From JBAYJY01 sp041664945 (lineage in GTDB: Bacteria; UBP15; UBA6099): 27,141 nucleotides of DNA. Numbering within the stretch: position 1 is the stretch's first letter; every line of letters begins with the position of its first letter. Of the stretch, positions 14,875 to 23,080 are shown one piece after another. The translations under genes were made by a program, and so were the position numbers. Under the pieces are notes generated by a model that had not been told where the DNA came from, ran no database searches, and worked only from the letters and a program-made list of their open reading frames with translations. The stretch is from NCBI GenBank assembly GCA_041664945.1, contig JBAYJY010000050.1, positions 1 to 27,141 on the forward strand, read 5' to 3'.

Positions 14875-16509
14875 ATGGATATTAAGAATAATATGGGAAT
14901 GGAATCGAAGGCAAAAAATGCGCCGGACGCCCGAAAGCAGAGAATTCGTTATTTCATCGGCATTCTGGCATTGATGGCGGTCTCGTTCGGTTTGCGCGTT
15001 TACCGGGCGGGCGAGCCGTTCGGCGGCTACCATTCATTCAACGAGGGCTGGTACAGCATACTCGCCGGAAATTATACAGACTTCAAATCATTGCTTTTCC
15101 CGACGTCGCTGCTCGGCAAAGTCGATTACAATGTTTCGCCGTTTCTCTCATATATTCTTTTCGCGATCTCGAAGATAACGGGACCGGGCGAACTCGCCTA
15201 TCGCATGGCGCCGATAGCGTTCAGCGTCGCGACTCTGCCGCTGATATACGCTTTCGGGGCGCGGTTCATCGGCCGGTTCGCGGGGTTCGCCGCGGCTGTC
15301 CTGTATGCGTTCATGCCGGTGAGCGTTGTTGTCGGGCGAAATGTTCAGACGGACGCCGTTTACGTTTTCATTATGCTCGCCTCGCTGATGACATACCTCG
15401 GCGCGCGCGAAGGCGGCCGGGGCGCCGCGCTGAAGATGCTCGCCGCCGGTTTGCTGTTCGGCATCGCATTCATGACGAAGCAGTTCGCCGTTCTGCTCCT
15501 GCCGGCGGTGTTTATATGGGAGACAGGCCGCGCACGCGGCTTTCGCTGGTTCGGGGTCGGGCATCTCATTTTCGGCGCCGGAGCGCTGGTCGCGCCGGGC
15601 CCGTTTTTCGCCTATCACCTCATGAACAACGCCGGGCAGCTCGCCGGCGCGCAGCATGCGCTTTCCGTCAGCCAGTTCCAATTGCCGACAAAGACGATTC
15701 TTCATTTTCTCGGCACCGAATATTTCTGGGGATTTTCTCCTTTCCTGACGATCTTCGCGCTGGCGGCGATAGCATATTTCTGCGTCCGGCGGAACGAGGG
15801 CGCAACGCTCGCCATGCTGGCGGCTCTAATGTTCGCGCTCTTTTTCACTTTCTGGCACGGGCACAGCTATTACATCCTTTTCGCCGCTCCGTTCGTCTGC
15901 CTGCTTGCCGGCGGAGCGCTTCAGGCTGTTCCCGCGCGCGGCGCAATGGCGTCGGTTGTCATCGCGCTCGCGGCGCTCGCATGCGTCCAGTCGGTCGCCT
16001 TTCTTTGCAGCGTGAAATACGGGCACGGCGAATTTCTGACGCTCGCTACGATTGTAAAAAGCCGGCCCAAGCCGGTTCTCGTTCCGATGGAATCGCTTTC
16101 AGGCAGCTATCTTCCGGTTATGTCGTACTATGATCGCGGCGTTCCGATACTCTCCGAAGGCGAACTTTTCAAGATGAACGGCGAAGGGGACATTAATTTA
16201 GGGGCGGACCGGTCGGTGGTTCTTGTCGGTTTCGCGTTCGAGGACGAAGCCCGGATGCCGAGTCCGCGCTTTTACATTCTCAACAAGGTGTATGAGCTGC
16301 ATTTGTTCGGAAGGGCGGTCACGGTTGAGCCTGACAGCGAACACTTTTTCATGATAAACAGAATCAGGATCGCTAAAAGGGGAAAGCTGACGGATTTCGG
16401 GGTGAGATGCGCCGGCAGCGCCCCAACGCTTGTAGTATCGGCGTTAGCGAGCGGAGCGGCGATACCGATGACGAAGCGCGGAATTGATTTTAGAAGCGAA
16501 ACAAAATAA
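14875..16509 (+). CDS. GT39/ArnT-like membrane glycosyltransferase (GT-C fold)
   Basis: About 544 residues from the ATG at 14875. None of the candidate starts (14812, 14875, 14893, 14899) has a good ribosome binding site; 14812 would add a hydrophobic stretch of 21 residues. The protein has roughly ten or more membrane spans, beginning IRYFIGILALMAVSFGLRVY. The first periplasmic loop holds FNEGWYSILAGNY, where members usually carry Asp-Glu; here it is Asn-Glu. The next conserved block, GRNVQTDAVYVFIMLASLM, is typical of PMT/ArnT-type enzymes. These transfer sugars from polyprenyl-phosphate donors to lipids or proteins on the periplasmic side. No partner genes for a defined glycan are nearby. 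The C-terminal tail is encoded by a small imperfect inverted repeat. pyrK follows at 56 bp. Confidence 0.82.
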   Translation: MDIKNNMGMESKAKNAPDARKQRIRYFIGILALMAVSFGLRVYRAGEPFGGYHSFNEGWYSILAGNYTDFKSLLFPTSLLGKVDYNVSPFLSYILFAISKITGPGELAYRMAPIAFSVATLPLIYAFGARFIGRFAGFAAAVLYAFMPVSVVVGRNVQTDAVYVFIMLASLMTYLGAREGGRGAALKMLAAGLLFGIAFMTKQFAVLLLPAVFIWETGRARGFRWFGVGHLIFGAGALVAPGPFFAYHLMNNAGQLAGAQHALSVSQFQLPTKTILHFLGTEYFWGFSPFLTIFALAAIAYFCVRRNEGATLAMLAALMFALFFTFWHGHSYYILFAAPFVCLLAGGALQAVPARGAMASVVIALAALACVQSVAFLCSVKYGHGEFLTLATIVKSRPKPVLVPMESLSGSYLPVMSYYDRGVPILSEGELFKMNGEGDINLGADRSVVLVGFAFEDEARMPSPRFYILNKVYELHLFGRAVTVEPDSEHFFMINRIRIAKRGKLTDFGVRCAGSAPTLVVSALASGAAIPMTKRGIDFRSETK

Positions 16510-16565
16510 AAATTAGTGAAAATGGAATCAACGCATATATCTAAAGGATATTGTATAAAGAGAAG

Positions 16566-17360
16566 ATGATGAAATATTTTTTGAAGGCGAAAGTCAGGGA
16601 AAACACAGTTCTGTCCGAGGGCTGGCACGCATTGCGCATCGAATGTCCGGAGATCGCGGCGAGCGCGTCGCCCGGCCAGTTCGTGCAGTTGCGCGCATGG
16701 GAAGGGGCGTCGCCTCTGCTGGCGCGGCCGATAGGCGTCGCCGGAGTCCCGGCGGCGGGCGAGATTCTTTTGTGGGTTCAGAGAGTCGGCGACGGCACGC
16801 GGCTGATAACCGGCCTGAAGGCGGGAGACGCGATCAGCGTCACCGGGCCGCTCGGACGCGGGTTTACCATGCCGGCGGCCGGCGAAACGGTTTACTTCGC
16901 CGCCGGATGTGTCGGCGCGGCGCCGCTGCGTTTCGTCGCCGAACGTCAACAGGCCGGCGTGAAATCGATATTCTTCTACGGCGCGGGAACTCAATGCGAC
17001 ACCGTCGCCCCTCTCGCCGACCCGGTTATATCGGGCATGGAAGTTGTCGTGACCACAGACGACGGCACATGCGGCGAAAAGGGATTTGTGACCGATGCGC
17101 TTCGCAGCGCGCTCAAAAATAAAAAGCCGGACCGGATATTGGCTTGCGGGCCGATGGGAATGTTGAGGGCGGTCGCCGCGCTGGCCGCTGAGGCCGGAGT
17201 GAAGTGCGAAGTCTCGATGGAGTCGCACATGGGCTGCGGGCTCGGGGCATGCAACGGATGCGTCGTTTCCGTAAAAGACGGAACAGGGAAAAAATACGCG
17301 CACGTCTGCACGGACGGGCCTGTTTTTGATTCGGATTACATCGATTGGGAGGCGTTTTGA
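16566..17360 (+). CDS. pyrK: Dihydroorotate dehydrogenase B, electron-transfer subunit
   Basis: 264 residues, the usual size. A ferredoxin-reductase-like FAD domain has RPIGV (54-58). The nucleotide domain has FAAGCVGAAPL (111-121) and ILACGPMGML (191-200). The C-terminal [2Fe-2S] site has Cys224, Cys229, Cys232 and Cys248 (MGCGLGACNGC, then HVC). With PyrD this forms the heterotetramer that oxidises dihydroorotate in pyrimidine synthesis and passes electrons to NAD+. I use the ATG at 16566 (AGAGAAG upstream); a TTG at 16551, preceded by AAAGGA, is an alternative that adds five residues. The stop overlaps the pyrD start in TTGA. Confidence 0.95.
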   Translation: MMKYFLKAKVRENTVLSEGWHALRIECPEIAASASPGQFVQLRAWEGASPLLARPIGVAGVPAAGEILLWVQRVGDGTRLITGLKAGDAISVTGPLGRGFTMPAAGETVYFAAGCVGAAPLRFVAERQQAGVKSIFFYGAGTQCDTVAPLADPVISGMEVVVTTDDGTCGEKGFVTDALRSALKNKKPDRILACGPMGMLRAVAALAAEAGVKCEVSMESHMGCGLGACNGCVVSVKDGTGKKYAHVCTDGPVFDSDYIDWEAF

Positions 17361-18274
17361 GCGGAGTCGATCTGACGGTAAAAATCGGCAGGCTGACGTT
17401 GAAGAATCCTGTTCTGGTTTCGTCCGGAACGTTCGGTTACGGGCGCGAGTTCGCGGATTTTTTCGACATCAACCGGCTTGGCGGAATAATAACGAAAGCG
17501 ATCACGCCGCAGCCGCGCCCCGGGAATCCGCCGCCGCGGACGGTAGAGACGCCCGCCGGGCTTCTGAATGCGATTGGCCTTGAAAACTGCGGGCTCGAAG
17601 CGTTTGTGCGCGAGAAAATGCCGTATTTGAAGACGCTCGACACGGCGGTGATAGTGAACGTGGCGGGCGCGTCCGAGCAGGATTATGTGGATGTTGTGCG
17701 GCGGCTCGCTGAAGAGGACGGAGTCGACGGTTTTGAAATAAATATTTCGTGTCCGAATGTGAAAGAGGGCGGAATCGAGTTCGGAACGCGCCCGGAGCCG
17801 GCGGCGGCGCTTGTCGGCAAACTGCGGCGCGAAACGGATAAGACGCTGATAGTGAAGCTTTCGCCGAACGTGACCGATCCGTGCGAGATCGCGGAAGCGG
17901 CGGAGGGCGCCGGCGCGGACGCGTTTTCGCTCGTGAATACCTTCCGCGGAATGGCGATAAATCAGGAAACCGGGCGCCCGGTTCTCGGCAACAGGATCGG
18001 CGGCCTTTCCGGCCCGGCGATCAAGCCGCTTGCGCTTTATCAGGTATATCGTTTATCATTAAAATCAACAAAGTCGATAATTGGAATGGGCGGCATATTC
18101 AACACGGCCGACGCGATGGAATTTATCTACGCCGGAGCGGATGCGATATCGGTTGGAACCGCGAATTTGGTCAGGCCGACGGCAAGCCTGGAAATAGTTG
18201 AAGGGCTTGAAGCCTACTGCGCCGCGCGGGGCGTCGGGCGAATCGGCGATTGCGTCGGCAGGGCGCACGAATAA
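17357..18274 (+). CDS. pyrD: Dihydroorotate dehydrogenase B (class 1B), catalytic subunit
   Basis: 305 residues. The start is probably the TTG at 17357, with GGGAGG just upstream and a 4-bp overlap (TTGA) with pyrK; a TTG at 17345 is less well placed. Cys132 in NISCPN is the catalytic base, which marks class 1B rather than membrane-bound class 2 (Ser). GTFGYG (24-29), TKAIT (46-50), LNAIGLEN (70-77), KLSPNV (167-172) and GMGGIF (243-248) are the FMN- and substrate-binding blocks. It oxidises dihydroorotate to orotate with FMN. cheB follows 27 bp after the stop on the same strand, an unusual neighbour. Confidence 0.96.
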   Translation: MSGVDLTVKIGRLTLKNPVLVSSGTFGYGREFADFFDINRLGGIITKAITPQPRPGNPPPRTVETPAGLLNAIGLENCGLEAFVREKMPYLKTLDTAVIVNVAGASEQDYVDVVRRLAEEDGVDGFEINISCPNVKEGGIEFGTRPEPAAALVGKLRRETDKTLIVKLSPNVTDPCEIAEAAEGAGADAFSLVNTFRGMAINQETGRPVLGNRIGGLSGPAIKPLALYQVYRLSLKSTKSIIGMGGIFNTADAMEFIYAGADAISVGTANLVRPTASLEIVEGLEAYCAARGVGRIGDCVGRAHE

Positions 18275-18301
18275 ATCTGTTTTAAAAATGAATGGACGGG
18301 C

Positions 18302-19432
18302 ATGAGCGCGAAAGAGAAGAAAATGATCAGAGTGATGGTCGTGGAAGACTCCGCTTACATGCGTTATGTCATATCCGAGATATTAGCAGAAGACCCGGAA
18401 ATTGAAGTTGTGGAAAAGGCGCGCGACGGCATTGACGCGCTCGAACGGCTTGAAAAAGACATGCCGGACGTGATTACGCTGGATATACAGATGCCGCGAA
18501 TGGACGGCCTGACGTTTCTGGCGGAGATGGGAAAGAAGTATCGCATACCGACGATTATGTTGAGCAGCCTGACCGTCGAAGGCGCGGTGGATACGATTAA
18601 AGCGCTCGAACTCGGCGCGGTGGATTTCGTGCCGAAACCGTCCGGCGTTCTATCTCTGACGCTGGACGATATAAAAGTGGATTTGACGAACAAGGTTAAA
18701 ATGGCGGCGGCTATCAAGCCGATGGCGTTGAAGGGCACGGCGATGCATGCTCCCGAAGCGGCGGAAGAAACGCCGGCCGAAGCGGAGAAACCTGAAGAAG
18801 AGTCAGAGATAGCGAAACATACGCCGCTGGTTTCGCGCCGCGTTCCGCTTCCGGACAAGGTTCTCACGCTCAAAAAGGTTGTCGTCATCGGCTGCTCCAC
18901 CGGCGGCCCGCGCGCTCTGACGGAAATCATTCCTCTGCTGCCGCGCGATCTTTCCGCCGGCGTGATCGTCGTCCAGCACATGCCCCAGAAATTCACGGCG
19001 TCGCTTGCCGAGCGGCTCGACGCGGTTTCAGAAATTAGAGTTGTCGAGGCGAAGAACGGCGACAAAGTCACGCCGGGCGTTGTCTACATCGCGCCGGGCG
19101 ATTTCCACATGCTCGTCGGCCGCGCCGACACGATTTATCTCAATCAGGATCCGCACTGGCACGGCGTCCGCCCGTCGGTTGATATTCTCATGAAATCGGT
19201 CGCGAAGCTCTATGGCAAAAAAAGCCTCGGTATCGTTCTGACCGGCATGGGCGTCGACGGCAAGGAAGGCGTCATTGAGATTAAGAATTCCGGCGGCTCT
19301 GTTTTCGCCGAGCACGAGTCAACCTGCGTGGTGTACGGAATGCCGCGCGCCGCTATTGAAACAGGCTGCGTCGACCGCGTTCTCGTGCTGCACAAAATCG
19401 CGGACGAACTTATCCAGCATGTCGAAGGCTGA
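18302..19432 (+). CDS. cheB: Chemotaxis protein-glutamate methylesterase/deamidase
   Basis: 376 residues. The receiver domain (about 8-128) carries Glu15-Asp16, phosphoacceptor Asp61 (TLDIQMPRMDG), Ser88-Ser89 and Lys112 (PKP). A long Ala/Glu/Pro-rich linker (about 146-185) follows. The methylesterase domain has the full triad Ser199 (GCSTGGP), His226 (VQHMP) and Asp319 (TGMGVDG). CheB removes methyl groups from chemoreceptor glutamates and so tunes adaptation. No cheA, cheW or cheR is in the window; the chemoreceptor about 6.6 kb to the left is a plausible substrate, which is inference. Met8 (18323, AAGAGAAG upstream) is an alternative start. Confidence 0.95.
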   Translation: MSAKEKKMIRVMVVEDSAYMRYVISEILAEDPEIEVVEKARDGIDALERLEKDMPDVITLDIQMPRMDGLTFLAEMGKKYRIPTIMLSSLTVEGAVDTIKALELGAVDFVPKPSGVLSLTLDDIKVDLTNKVKMAAAIKPMALKGTAMHAPEAAEETPAEAEKPEEESEIAKHTPLVSRRVPLPDKVLTLKKVVVIGCSTGGPRALTEIIPLLPRDLSAGVIVVQHMPQKFTASLAERLDAVSEIRVVEAKNGDKVTPGVVYIAPGDFHMLVGRADTIYLNQDPHWHGVRPSVDILMKSVAKLYGKKSLGIVLTGMGVDGKEGVIEIKNSGGSVFAEHESTCVVYGMPRAAIETGCVDRVLVLHKIADELIQHVEG

Positions 19433-19505
19433 TTTTTTATTTAATAGATTATTTTAACCGCGTGTATCCAGTCCTGAAAAATCCTCAATCAGAACAATTT
19501 TGAAT

Positions 19506-22500
19506 TCACATTGTGCCCTGCATCGGAGCGAACGCTTTTTCCTGCTCGATATTCGCATGCCTGATGCGGCCTGTGAAAACGCGGAAAACGCCGAAAGCGA
19601 CCTCGGGAACTTCCTTGATCAATTCGTGAAAATCGTCGCGGCTGATTCTAAGCGTAACAGTGTCGTCGAGAACGCGCGCCGAAGCGGAACGCGGCTCGTC
19701 GTCGAGAATTGACATTTCGCCGAGACAGTCGCGCTCGGCGAGAGTCGCCAGAACCTTTTCCCGGCCGGCTTCCTCGTGAATAACCTGCGCCGAGCCGCGC
19801 ACGATTACGAACATCTCCTCGCCCGGTTCGCCCTCGCGGAATATATAACTGTCTTTTTTGAAGCTCACTTCGTCGACGATCTCGGCGAGCGCGCGGAGTT
19901 CCTCGCCGGCCATGCCCGCGAAAATGGGCGCCGATTTCATGAATAGTATTTTTTCCATGGAGAGAAGCATGTTCATCACCTCTTGATTTTGGCCGCCGGC
20001 GCGCCTGTGCGCAAGCTCGGCCGTTTCGCGGACGAACGGGTCGCTGTCCGCGAGCAGAACGTCGAGTATCGGCTCAAGCCGCGCGTCGCCCGACAGTCCG
20101 ATCGAGTATGCGGCGCATCCCCGCATCCATATTGAAGCGTCCGACGCGAAGCGCCCGTATAGTATTTCAACGGAAAGTTGCTCCTTGGGGATAACGGTAT
20201 TGCAGAAGGCTATAACGTCCTGCGGCGGCATGTCTTCAAACAGCGGCATGATTTTGCGGGTTATGTCCTTCGGCGCGATATTGTCGAGAGCCTCAAGCGC
20301 GATCGGCTTCACGCGCGGGTCGTTCGATTTAAGTTTGAACCAGACGCCCTGAATCGCTTTCCGGTCGAAAACAAGCGCGAGGCCCCTGAAAACCCGGTCC
20401 ATGCCGGCGCGCGCGTTTTCGTCCAGAGCGCCAAGCACGACGTCGTGAGTTTTTCCTGAGTTTTGAGAGATGAGGAACGCCTCGCTGCGCCGAAGGTCGC
20501 AAATGTGTTTTATTTCCTCGTTAATATAAGCGATGATTTTAGGAGGCAGAATCTGTTTTTGCGATTCCGGGAGCGGGACCATCGGCAGCGTGTCGAGCGC
20601 TGCTCCGCATACGGCGGATGAGGAGTCTTTAAGGGCGCCGACGATAGTTTCAGCCGCTTCTTTTGAAGGGATTTTTCCAAGCAGTTTGACCGACCGGCGC
20701 CTGATGTCCGCATTCGGAGAACCTGCGGCCGCCGCAATAAGTTCGGGCAGCGCTTTTTCGAGCAGGAGCGCGAGTCCCTGTTTAGCATGTATAGCGGTGA
20801 ATTTGTCGCCGAGGGCGTCGATCAGAGGGCCGATCGCGCGCTCGTCCTGCAGTTTCGCGACAGCTTTGATGGCATGGTCCCTGATTGCCGGTTCCGGATC
20901 GGCCATGAGCTTGAGCAGAGTGGGAGTGAAGTGCTTGACGCGGATCGAGCCGAGCACATCGGCTGCGAGCGAGCGCTCTTCGGTGTCGGCTGAAGCGAGC
21001 ATTTTTTTCAGGGAGTCGCCGGCGAGAAGGATGCCGTCGAGGCCGCCGGCCCGTATCAGGGCCGTGATTGCTTCGGCGCGGACGATGAGTTCCGGGTCTT
21101 CGAGCGCCGGCGTGAGCATGGGGAAAACATCGCCGTCCCCGAGCCGGCCGAGCGTTTTGACAGCCGCCGCGCGGACGTGCGAGCTTACATCGCCCAGCAG
21201 TTCGGCGATGTTGGCGAGCGACTGTTTGTCGCCGAGCGTCGAGAGGGCGCTGATCGCCGCCGCGCGAATGATCTTATCCGGGCTCGCCAGCGTCTGCCGC
21301 ACATCCTCAGCGGCCTCTTTCGCTTCGAGCGATTCTATCATTTCGAGCGCGAAGAGAATCATTTCGCGGTCATTGCTTTTAAGCACTTCGCGCAGCGCGC
21401 GCAGGTTGTCGGAGTCGCTGAGTTTTGAGAGATGATGGAGGGCCTCGGCGCGCAGGTGCAGGTCGGGCGCCGTAAGGTTCGCCGTCAGCGCCTTGACGTA
21501 GCTCGCGTTCGCCCGCAGCGAGAAAATCACCCAGACGACGGCGAACAGGAACGCTATGAAAGAGGTCTGCGGGTTCGTAAGCAGTTTTGCGCTGATAATG
21601 AGGACGACGCCTGCGATGCCCATCGAGATCGGTTTGATGTAGCCCTCGACGAAAGCGCGGGCGCGGCCTCGCTTATCGATAGGAATGGGGTTATACAGCA
21701 TCTGGTATGATGAATCCTGAATCGTGTAAAGCAGGCTGTGGTCGCCGATCTTTGAAACAAAAGAGGAGATGTATCCGAATTTCAGCGTTAGGAAGGCAGT
21801 CGCCGCGCCCATGAAGACGGGGTGCACGGCGATTGTGCGGCCGACGCCGAATCTGGAGACTAAGCGTGAAGTGACGCCGAGTTGAATGGTGAGGCAAATC
21901 ACCCCGGCGGCGGCGCGGAACATGCCGAGAAACGCCGTCAGATCGTCTTTTTGCGGGTATGTCTCGTGCATCACTTTGTTGAACTGGTAGTCAACAATCG
22001 TGAAAACGGCCCACATGGCGAGGTTGATGAATACCATGTTGCGGAGCAGCGGGACGCTTTTTAAGTATTCGAAGCCTTCCTTGAACTCCTGAACCTGCGA
22101 TTTTTTCGGCGCCGGCCGCATGGCGGCGGTTTTTGCCGCGGCTGCGCGCGGCTTGATGTATTTATTGCTGAGCACGATTATGAGCGCGATCGAAATTCCG
22201 AGCATTCCCGCCCAGAGCAGGAACAGGTTTTCCGTCCCTATCGCGGCCACCACGTATTTGGCGCCGAAGCCGGCGACGATCATTCCAACGAGGCCGCCCG
22301 TGCTTATCAGCGGAAAAAGACGTTTGGATTCGCGCGCGTCGAATACGTCGCCCATGAACGTCCAGAACTGCATCAGCCCTATCAGCCACAGTATCTGCAC
22401 GATCACGTAGCAAACGGAATAAAACCACTGCATCTGCATCGCCAGGAATACGCGCGTCAGCGCTACGATTATTGCGTACAGCGCCGTCGACGCCACCATG

Positions 22501-22748
22501 AACCGCGTGCGGTCCATTTTATCTATGAATGATGAATAGATGATCGATACGATTACCACGAACACCGCGTTCAGCACGTACATGTAAGGCAGATATGCTA
22601 TGCCGACGTTTACCAGAAAGATGGAGTCGCGCGCATTGCGGCCGATGATTATTCCGCTCATTACGATCAGAAAAATCAGCCAGCTTAAGAAAACCCGGCC
22701 ATGTTCCCCTTCGTTGATATTGAACGCTTTGCTAAAAATTTTTTTCAT
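19506..22748 (-). CDS. NTT/MFS-like membrane protein fused to HEAT repeats and a cyclic-nucleotide-binding domain
   Basis: 1080 residues. Residues about 15-415 are a multi-span transporter domain like the Npt1/Npt2 (ATP/ADP translocase-related) group within or near the MFS; GRNARDSIFLVNVG (36-49) and GDVFDARESKRLFPLISTGG (133-152) are typical. Residues about 425-920 are a run of HEAT-type helix pairs with the D-x-x-V/I-R-x-x-A pattern (for example 491-500, 521-530, 553-562, 618-627, 903-912). Residues about 935-1060 are a cNMP-binding domain with phosphate-binding cassette GEMSILDDEPRSASA (1010-1024), keeping Glu1011 and Arg1020. The design suggests transport or signalling at the membrane gated by cAMP/cGMP. 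The transported substrate is unproven. No strong ribosome binding site is seen before the ATG. Confidence 0.88.
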   Translation of the reverse strand: MKKIFSKAFNINEGEHGRVFLSWLIFLIVMSGIIIGRNARDSIFLVNVGIAYLPYMYVLNAVFVVIVSIIYSSFIDKMDRTRFMVASTALYAIIVALTRVFLAMQMQWFYSVCYVIVQILWLIGLMQFWTFMGDVFDARESKRLFPLISTGGLVGMIVAGFGAKYVVAAIGTENLFLLWAGMLGISIALIIVLSNKYIKPRAAAAKTAAMRPAPKKSQVQEFKEGFEYLKSVPLLRNMVFINLAMWAVFTIVDYQFNKVMHETYPQKDDLTAFLGMFRAAAGVICLTIQLGVTSRLVSRFGVGRTIAVHPVFMGAATAFLTLKFGYISSFVSKIGDHSLLYTIQDSSYQMLYNPIPIDKRGRARAFVEGYIKPISMGIAGVVLIISAKLLTNPQTSFIAFLFAVVWVIFSLRANASYVKALTANLTAPDLHLRAEALHHLSKLSDSDNLRALREVLKSNDREMILFALEMIESLEAKEAAEDVRQTLASPDKIIRAAAISALSTLGDKQSLANIAELLGDVSSHVRAAAVKTLGRLGDGDVFPMLTPALEDPELIVRAEAITALIRAGGLDGILLAGDSLKKMLASADTEERSLAADVLGSIRVKHFTPTLLKLMADPEPAIRDHAIKAVAKLQDERAIGPLIDALGDKFTAIHAKQGLALLLEKALPELIAAAAGSPNADIRRRSVKLLGKIPSKEAAETIVGALKDSSSAVCGAALDTLPMVPLPESQKQILPPKIIAYINEEIKHICDLRRSEAFLISQNSGKTHDVVLGALDENARAGMDRVFRGLALVFDRKAIQGVWFKLKSNDPRVKPIALEALDNIAPKDITRKIMPLFEDMPPQDVIAFCNTVIPKEQLSVEILYGRFASDASIWMRGCAAYSIGLSGDARLEPILDVLLADSDPFVRETAELAHRRAGGQNQEVMNMLLSMEKILFMKSAPIFAGMAGEELRALAEIVDEVSFKKDSYIFREGEPGEEMFVIVRGSAQVIHEEAGREKVLATLAERDCLGEMSILDDEPRSASARVLDDTVTLRISRDDFHELIKEVPEVAFGVFRVFTGRIRHANIEQEKAFAPMQGTM

Positions 22749-23080
22749 GTCTGCGCAACCGTGAGCGTCTATTTTAGTAGAGTAATTATATAGAAAAAGG
22801 ATTTGCTGGCAATAGATGTTGATACATGGTGAAATTGATGATGAACCGGACGGCTTGCCGCATCTGTTCCAATAAGCGGCGCCGTATTCTTAAGGTTGGA
22901 ACGTATCCGGTTGACTCAAAACATCCAAAATATTTTCCGCCCGGAACATAAATTGTGACCTTCCTGTTATAATATGGAAAATAATAAACAATTGCCTGAC
23001 ATGACAACAGCGGACTGAGAAATGCGAATTAAGCATAGCGAAATGTATGCGGGAATAGTTCGATTCATATTGGACATGGT
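22749..23080. other. 332-bp divergent intergenic region
   Basis: Spacer between the minus-strand transporter fusion and the plus-strand diguanylate cyclase. It is more AT-rich than the left part of the window. It holds an extended -10 promoter match (22965-22973) for the plus strand. I see no convincing open reading frame, RNA gene or repeat in it. Confidence 0.6.
22965..22973 (+). promoter_or_regulatory. Extended -10 promoter motif upstream of the diguanylate cyclase
   Basis: TGTTATAAT is an exact extended -10 match (TG, one base, TATAAT). The -35 position (about 22945-22950, AACATA) is poor, which fits an extended -10 promoter. The transcript would have a leader of about 100 nt before the cyclase start codon. 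Confidence 0.5.
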
